Shown: in pieces, positions 58,101-64,000 of the stretch | Layout: each line of letters starts with the position of its first letter | Numbering within the stretch: the stretch's first letter is position 1 | Assembly (NCBI GenBank): GCA_010093685.1 | Contig: MU006220.1 | Coordinates: 527,502-591,501 of the forward strand | Direction: 5' to 3' | Length of the DNA stretch: 64,000 nucleotides | Origin: Ophiobolus disseminans | Lineage: Eukaryota > Ascomycota > Dothideomycetes > Pleosporales > Phaeosphaeriaceae | Made by a program: the position numbers and the translations under genes | The notes under the pieces: model-generated | The model's database searches: none | Seen by the model: only the letters and a program-made list of their open reading frames with translations | Told to the model about the DNA's origin: nothing

Positions 58101-59602
58101 TGATCAGCAACAGCACTGCGCAAGAGATGATGATCAATGGGTACCTAATGGCAGTGGACTGGTATGTGGATGTCGTTGCTGGGGTCACTGCAACATCGGC
58201 AGCAAGCAGCAGTTTCCATTGCTGAATCAAGCAACCCTAATCACCATCCAAGGTAGCGCTAGGTCTGGCCACATCGTGCATGGTAAACATTTCTTTCTCT
58301 TTCTTTCGTTCGCTTCACTCATTTGTCTCGCCATCTTATGACTGCACTTCCCTTAGCCCCTCACTGTGATATGACATCCAGCTCCATCATGCAAGACCGA
58401 CCTGGGCCGGCAGGCTATCATCGGCCGCCTGCATACATCTACTAGTAATGCGCCTGAATAGTATAGTTCACGACACAGTGTATGCGAGCAGCTTATAGGC
58501 CAACTTTGGATCAGGAAGAGGTCGACCAGGGACAAGTCTTTGAACACAAGCCCAACAATAACGGGCACATGTCGGTCGCACCATCAGGAAACCAGGCGTA
58601 GGCCATTGTTGCATTGCAGCGGAGGCAACAATTCCGAGGCATGTGCGCGCTTCGGGTGACAAGACGTGTCATAATCGAGAAAATCCAGAGTAGCCGGTGT
58701 AGTGAGGTGTTCCAAGCTGTAGCAATCTGGGTTGAGCGCCAATGAGTATCGAAACCTCCCATGGCCCAAGCAATATCTGAACTATGCGTAGGCAGAGCAG
58801 ATCATAGAGGTAATACCTATCTCAAGGATAGCTACACGGTGTCGCTAATCGCACGATAGCCGGGCGGACATCACACGACCACCATGATTCCTGTCTATCT
58901 GGCGACGAATGTCGTGTTTCGGCGACTCAGGCTGAGATTCACAGTCTGCCTCGAACAAGCGCAGTGCGTCTGCAGTCCAGCACATGGCGATTATCTTCTC
59001 AACTACATCTCAACCTGGACGATTGCAATTGCAATTTCGACCGCGCCGCATCTAAAGTCCCGGACCCAAGAAACCTCACGAACACATCACCCACCATTCT
59101 CTGATTCGTTACCAAACTTTACGTCGGACCATTTCCATGTTCCATGTTGCTGGCACGGTATAAGATGAATAACATATCAGCTATTATACCCGACAACCCT
59201 ACCAGCGCATCGATCGCCAGCAAGTCGCAATCGCGCCCGCTCCGTCAAGACTATATCTCCACGACGAGCGACCAGCTACCCTCGCAAGGCACGCGTTGAT
59301 TCCCTCAATCACCCAGACATGTCGCGCAGCCAAGCACGGACACGTCTACTCCCGCTGCCAACAATGGTTCGGCTATATGGTCCAAACGCGGGGAAAGCTG
59401 GTAGATATATCAGATCGCATGCTATTGCTATGGTTTGAGGCGTAACTGCGAGGAACGCAGACCAGGTGACGGGTCGCGAGATCAGCCCCACTGACTCCCG
59501 TGCCGGCCGTTTTGTGCGACGTCGTACAGGCACGGCAGTGCGCAATATCTGGGGAAAATATGCCAGCTTCGGTAGTTGGGAGGCGTGTGCGTTGGCAGAT
59601 GT

Positions 59603-59618
59603 ATACTACATGTAGTAT
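59603..59618. repeat. Perfect 16-bp palindrome
   Basis: ATACTACATGTAGTAT is its own reverse complement. It is isolated in the gene-poor stretch. Confidence 0.5.
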
Positions 59619-60310
59619 GAATGAGTTGCAGTACGGCTCTGTAGGTGCGAGTCAAGTGTACGTTGTAGGGCCAAGTAGTTGCAGAAGATGTGCGAGTGGG
59701 ATGGCGCACGCTGTGTAAGGCTGGCTGGCTGACTGCCCAGGTGGAAGACGGCCCGGCATGTAAGCCGCACACCAGGAACTGAGAATAGGAACAAGATATT
59801 GTCCTAGCTCAGCATTCCCTTCCTTACTCACATGACCAACGAGTCCATCAATGATGACCAAGTACATCTGAGAGCACGAGACCGCTCTTCACCGCCCTTT
59901 TCTCCATCTCCATCGCTACACCACCCCTCCGCTCCCCTCCGTAACCATCTTATCCAGACCAAACCTTGGAAGCGCCACGATGCAGCGACCTGAACCCTAG
60001 ATCCTAGTTCTCTCACCCCGCAAAAAACGCCATGCTCTAGCGCCTATATCACGGCTATTAAGGAGGGTATATGTGCCGGTAATAATAAGACGCCACATGA
60101 CTATATTCCTGGACGACGCACGCTTTCAAGAATGGGCTGGCGTGTCTGTTTAGGAAAAGGCAGGGCGTGCAGCGCGTTGCATTTTCCCGGATGGTAGGTG
60201 CGGGGTGCATGGCAAGCACGTTGTGGACGTGGTACCAGATTTTTTGGTAGCTTCGATGTATAGTACGGGGAACTATACTGGGAAGCTGCGGGAGAGTTCG
60301 GTATGTATTA

Positions 60311-60355
60311 CTGTATATAGTACAAGTTTAGCTTGGATTTCTGTATATAGTACAA
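60311..60355. repeat. Two exact 15-bp copies of CTGTATATAGTACAA
   Basis: Copies at 60311-60325 and 60341-60355, 30 bp apart, with a related TGTATAGTAC near 60258. They lie 220-270 bp downstream of the Phe-tRNA synthetase stop. Confidence 0.5.
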
Positions 60356-60578
60356 ATGCGTCGAAGTATTTGTACATGGACTGGAGAGATGGTCTTGACA
60401 CGGCGCTCCTTGGCCAAGCTTAACGCAACTTAAACTCTAACACACGCGGTCCCGTACACCTGCATACATGCACCAGGCAAGAGAGAGATAGTAGTTGATC
60501 GGCACTCGTTACACATTTGCTCGGTACTCGAATACATTTTGCCCTCGTCATCTCCACTGCAGATGCAAGATCCAGGGA

Positions 60579-62146
60579 CTAACGTAGCTCAACGCCCAAT
60601 CTGACAACCAGAAGCGTCCGCAATCGCTCGTGCATGGCGTTGGTCTCTTCGTTGGTGAGTGTGCGCTCTAGACTCCGGTAATTGATCCGATAGCACATGG
60701 ACTTGCGACCGGTTTTGGGGTGCACGAATTCATCGGTCAGGCGCACGTCTTCGACCACGTCGCCGCAGACTTCGCGTGCGATTTCCATGACATCGTTTTC
60801 GTGGAAGATCGCCTGTGCTGGGACGGGTGCAGCCGGCGGAATTGGATTCTCGCTCGCACCTTCTGCAATGGATGCGGAGGGGGACGTGGATGTGGATAAG
60901 GTTGCAGTTCCCGTCGATCGCGGTGTGGGAGTGGGAGTGGCTGCGCTAAGTTTCGTTGGTGATCCTGCGTGTGTCCCAGACTTTTCTATTACAGGTTGGG
61001 CTGAATATTGACTTTGAGCATGCGAGCTTGGTGGTGTTGCTGCGGACGATGTTCCCGGTGGATGAATTGATGATGCGCCACCAGCTGCACTAGAGCTGCT
61101 GCGCAGCCAGAAACTAACATCCTTCAAGCACGCCGGATACTTGCTGAAAGGCACAAATCGTTTGATCGGTTTCGACTCGCTGAATTGGGAGAGGAAGCGC
61201 GTATCCTTGGACCAAAATAGACGGATGTCGGGAATGGAGTAGAGAAGCATTGCGATGCGCTCCAGTCCGATACCGAAGGCCCACCCGACCCGCTCTGGCA
61301 CGGTCGCAGTGTCTAGAATCGGCTGAGAGACGACCCCACAGCCCAGAACTTCGAGCCAGTCTCCTTGCCAGAAGACTTCAAGTTCCCAGCTCGGCGAGGT
61401 AAAAGGAAAGTATGCTTCTACCCACCGGACTTTCAGCGGTTCGTCAGGTATTGCTGTATTCGCAGCGCCTCTCGCGGTATTGAAAATAGTAACCACCATA
61501 TCTTCGAGGCTACGTTTCAAGTGAGCTGCAATAGCCTCAGCTTCTTCCGGTGCATGCCTGGACTGGAGTGGGTTGCGCTCAATGTGGAAAGGCGGGTTGG
61601 GATCTTCGACTGCAATGTCGTGTTTTGGAAGTTTTGCTACGTCTTCCCAGATCACCTGAGCAACTGATTTTCCATCTCTTCCTGCTTGTTGCCTATCCCA
61701 TGTCCGTGCTCCCTCCATCTGGTGGAATACCGGATAGTGACTGCGGTCAATGGCGTCTCTTCGATATACGTCCGCGCTAATGAGGTAGCCTTCGCTTTCA
61801 TTGTTGCGGAATGTATCAGCCTGATGCGCCGACGTGTGAGTTCGTAGCACAGTCTCCTTGTTGACGTAGTATGTGTCAGTTCTATTCCTTCCAACATGAT
61901 CTAGTGGGAAGCCTAAAGAGTCGAAGTTCTGAAGAGTAGTAACAACTGGAAAGAGGTTGTTGTGCGTTTTGTGGCTAGGAAATCTTGACTCGATGAGTTT
62001 TCGTGTAATGGTCAGTGGATGATCTGGCTGCAGATGGAGCCGTCGTGGTATAGCATCGAGAATAGACGAAGGCGTGTTGTACCACTCGTCGGTCTTGTAT
62101 GTTCTGCTTTCGATTCTGATCTCTTTCGGTGTTGTGCCTGAGCATT
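60579..62146 (-). CDS. msf1: Mitochondrial phenylalanyl-tRNA synthetase, 5' exon unresolved
   Basis: Charges mitochondrial tRNA-Phe. The main exon runs from a likely acceptor (CTAAG) at 62147 to the stop at 60579, giving about 521 residues without the missing start exon. The coding frame is stopped just upstream (TAA across 62148-62150), so a first exon with ATG and presequence must lie further right; I could not fix it. Visible parts: PKEIRIESRTYKTDEWYNTP, the class II motif LRTHTSAHQ, motif 2 around HYPVFHQMEG, motif 3 GWAFGIGLERIAMLLY, and the C-terminal anticodon-binding ferredoxin fold (PFSKYPACLKDVSFWL ... HPKTGRKSMCYRINYRSLER). The last domain is split by a Ser/Pro/Thr-rich insertion of about 90 residues. 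Upstream, a donor GTAAGT at 62253 and CTAAC near 62197 could belong to this gene or to another short ORF. Confidence 0.88.
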
Positions 62147-62704
62147 CTTAGATCTAGCCTTCAACAACTTCAGCGAAACATCATTATCGCTTGGAAGTTA
62201 GAGGCATGACATGACTGATGACAACAGCCGCATTCACGAACGACAGCTCCACTTACGAGAACAGTGCAGATGAGGTCGGAATCTGTCAACGGTGCTGCCG
62301 GCCGAGAAGGATAAATCACATGATAGCAAACGTACCAGAAGAGTTGTGTCTCACGGAATGCTGCCAAAGCCAAGGCGACAACGACGACCGTTGTATCCGC
62401 GAAGCTGCATGTCGATTTGGTCGACGGAGCAAAGCCGCTGATGAAAAAGGCAACCGCATCTTGTTGCAGTGTATCTTGAGTTGTTCGTCGCGTCAAAAAC
62501 GGTGTTCCACGCGACGCCAAGCCCAGCTCGTGCGCGTACAGTAGCCGAGCTGCACGATTTTGCCGAATGACGTCCGTTCGCGAGCGCGATATCTCGGTCA
62601 CATAACAATCACCGAATTGTGACATTCACACCGCAATTGTTCTTTCTTAAAGTCGAATCTCCTTGTTCCGGCTATATGCAGCTTCTGCAGCATCCACAAT
62701 CATT
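62147..62704. other. Divergent region, probably holds the missing msf1 exon
   Basis: It contains a 151-codon minus-strand ORF (62170-62625) with a hydrophobic segment VVVVALALAAF and a good donor at 62253, and an Arg-rich minus ORF (62351-62608). One may supply the synthetase start exon, but no phase-consistent join gave a convincing presequence. The dicarboxylate-carrier promoter also lies here. Confidence 0.4.
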
Positions 62705-63767
62705 ATGGCGGCCTTCACAAAGAAGGTGAGCGCATCTGAGCTCAAGAAAAGCAACGATGTGATCAACACACCGGTACATTATCCATTCTGGTTTGGTGGG
62801 AGCGCGAGCTGTTTTGCGACCTTTTTCACACATCCTCTGGATCTTGGTATGTATGCGCTACATTCAAGCGAATATTGGCTAACAATTGAGCAGTCAAGGT
62901 ATTTGAAGACGCAAACTCTACCGCGCCATAATGCTCACCAGCGAAGGTCCGACTACAAACACAAGCACATGGCGCTGCACGGTTGAACATGGTACAAATG
63001 TTCCGCCACGTTGTAGTGAACGACGGCATCATGGCATTGTATCGAGGTGTATGTCTCTCCAAGTCAGCAGTGCAGACATATCTAACGCATCGAAGATATC
63101 TGCCGCACAGCTACGGCAAGGAACCTACAGCATGACACGATTCGGCGTATACGAAAAGCTCAAGGACCGTATGACCACGCCTGAAGCAAAACCCTCCTTC
63201 CTCACACTCGTCGGCATGGCCTCGATATCAGGCTTCCTCGGCGGCGTTGCTGGCAATCCCGGCGACATCCTGAACGTGCGAATGCAGAACGATGCAGCCC
63301 TGCCACGAGAGCAACGACGAAACTACAAGCATGCGATCGATGGCGTCTTCCGCATGGCGCGCGAGGAGGGCGTAGGCAGTTTATGGAAAGGCGTGTGGCC
63401 GAACTCGTCAAGAGCCGTGTTGATGACCGTGGGACAATTGGCGACATACGATGGCTTCAAGCGGTTCTTGCTGGAATACTCACCGCTGAAGGACGGCTTA
63501 TCAACACATTTCACGGCCTCGTTCCTAGCCGGCTTCGTCGCAACTACAATCTGCTCTCCGGTCGACGTTATAAAAACAAAGGTCATGAGCTCCAAGGAGC
63601 ACACGAACATCCTCAAGCTCGTCACAGACACTACACGAGCGGAAGGCATACGGTGGATGTTCAAGGGCTGGGTGCCGAGCTTCATTCGCGTCGGACCGCA
63701 CACGGTTCTCACGTTCCTGTTTCTCGAACAGCACAAGAAGATGTACAGGAAGTTGAAGGATGCATGA
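62705..63767 (+). CDS. dic1: Mitochondrial dicarboxylate carrier
   Basis: Inner-membrane exchanger of malate/succinate for phosphate (role from family). Exons are 62705-62846, 62894-62898, 62947-63048 and 63096-63767; introns are 47, 48 and 47 nt; 306 residues. ATG 62705 gives MAAFTKKVSASELKKSNDVI. The three carrier signatures are intact only with this splicing: HPLDLVKVRLQ, GNPGDILNVRMQ and CSPVDVIKTKVM, each starting a repeat of two transmembrane helices. Exon 2 is just TCAAG, which completes the Val codon and supplies the signature Lys. GGFLG-type helices follow, and the end is HKKMYRKLKDA. The third intron joins LYRG to ISAAQLRQGTYS. Confidence 0.93.
62894..62898 (+). other. Probable 5-nt microexon in dic1
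   Basis: TCAAG lies between an acceptor GAGCAG and a donor GTATTT. It joins G from exon 1 to give GTC AAG, then GTC CGA from exon 3, that is L-V-K-V-R-L-Q. Confidence 0.7.
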
Positions 63768-64000
63768 GATACGAGAGCTGGGTCTGGAGACAGATCAGAA
63801 GAGCTTGGATGATACCATGTGGGCGGTTTTCGCTCCTGTTCTTTTGTGAGGTACATATGCATGTCGCATTTCAAGGCGTTCTTGTGGGCTTGGGTATATA
63901 GTCATGTCGAGTATATACAACGAGTGTTTCTCCGAAGTCATAGCTTGTTTGCTCGGGACAACGCAATCGTGGTGATAGGGTTTGGATACGCAGTCTCTCA

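Larger units (their letters stand above)
55113..60578. other. 5.5-kb gene desert
   Basis: Largest gap in the window, between Uds1 (starts at 55112, minus) and the Phe-tRNA synthetase stop. ORFs of 60-126 codons appear on both strands (longest 55439-55819 minus, partly hydrophobic; 56658-57002 plus), none with a known motif or clear coding signature. It contains a 16-bp palindrome at 59603-59618 and repeated CTGTATATAGTACAA near 60311. No transposase, reverse transcriptase, rRNA or tRNA features were seen. Confidence 0.45.

Noticed and set aside
1..64000. CRISPR arrays, transposons, prophage or rRNA
   Set aside because: I scanned for regular spaced repeats, transposase or reverse-transcriptase motifs and rRNA-like sequence and saw none; the sequence is nuclear fungal DNA.

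Overview
The window is nuclear DNA of a filamentous ascomycete (Pezizomycotina; a Dothideomycete is my guess from the mix of gene types, not proven). Genes lie on both strands about 1-3 kb apart. Introns are mostly 45-75 nt with GTRNGT donors, CTAAC/CTGAC-like branch sites and YAG acceptors. Many proteins are standard fungal housekeeping families. I found no tRNA, rRNA, CRISPR array, transposon or prophage. Exon borders below come from reading splice signals and checking phase by hand; all listed multi-exon models keep frame unless stated.

Left part (1-10.1 kb): the 5' part of a Dbf2/Sid2-type kinase cut by the window edge, a RING-finger protein, mitochondrial fumarase, and SMC5. Next (10.8-24 kb) is a more accessory stretch rich in secreted or membrane products: two paralogous small secreted proteins, a single-pass membrane protein, a nicotinamidase-like hydrolase, a possible tiny secreted ORF, a secreted M14 carboxypeptidase, a secreted GH35 beta-galactosidase and a cytochrome P450. 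At 24.6-25.9 kb is an unrecognised 417-residue protein with a possible Cys-His-Asp triad.

Middle (26.5-46.9 kb): a very long Mms22/Mus7-type repair protein, a small membrane protein, the Rab geranylgeranyltransferase alpha subunit, a Cdc20-family APC/C activator resembling Ama1, ribosomal protein S6, calcipressin, RNA polymerase II subunit Rpb3, mitochondrial GrpE and a PrpF-family isomerase. Right part (46.9-64 kb) is gene-poor: PRPP synthetase, a Uds1-domain septation protein, mitochondrial Phe-tRNA synthetase and a mitochondrial dicarboxylate carrier, separated by gaps of up to 5.5 kb.

The most unusual observations are about gene structure: an apparent 5-nt microexon in the dicarboxylate carrier, an apparent AT-AC intron in the Cdc20-family gene placed exactly inside a conserved motif, and a 9-nt first coding exon in bet4. 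Also worth checking are the paralogous secreted pair that differ by an intron, a signal-peptide-like exon out of frame with the nicotinamidase, and the candidate papain-like triad in the unknown protein. I saw no obvious biosynthetic cluster or novel defence-type system.
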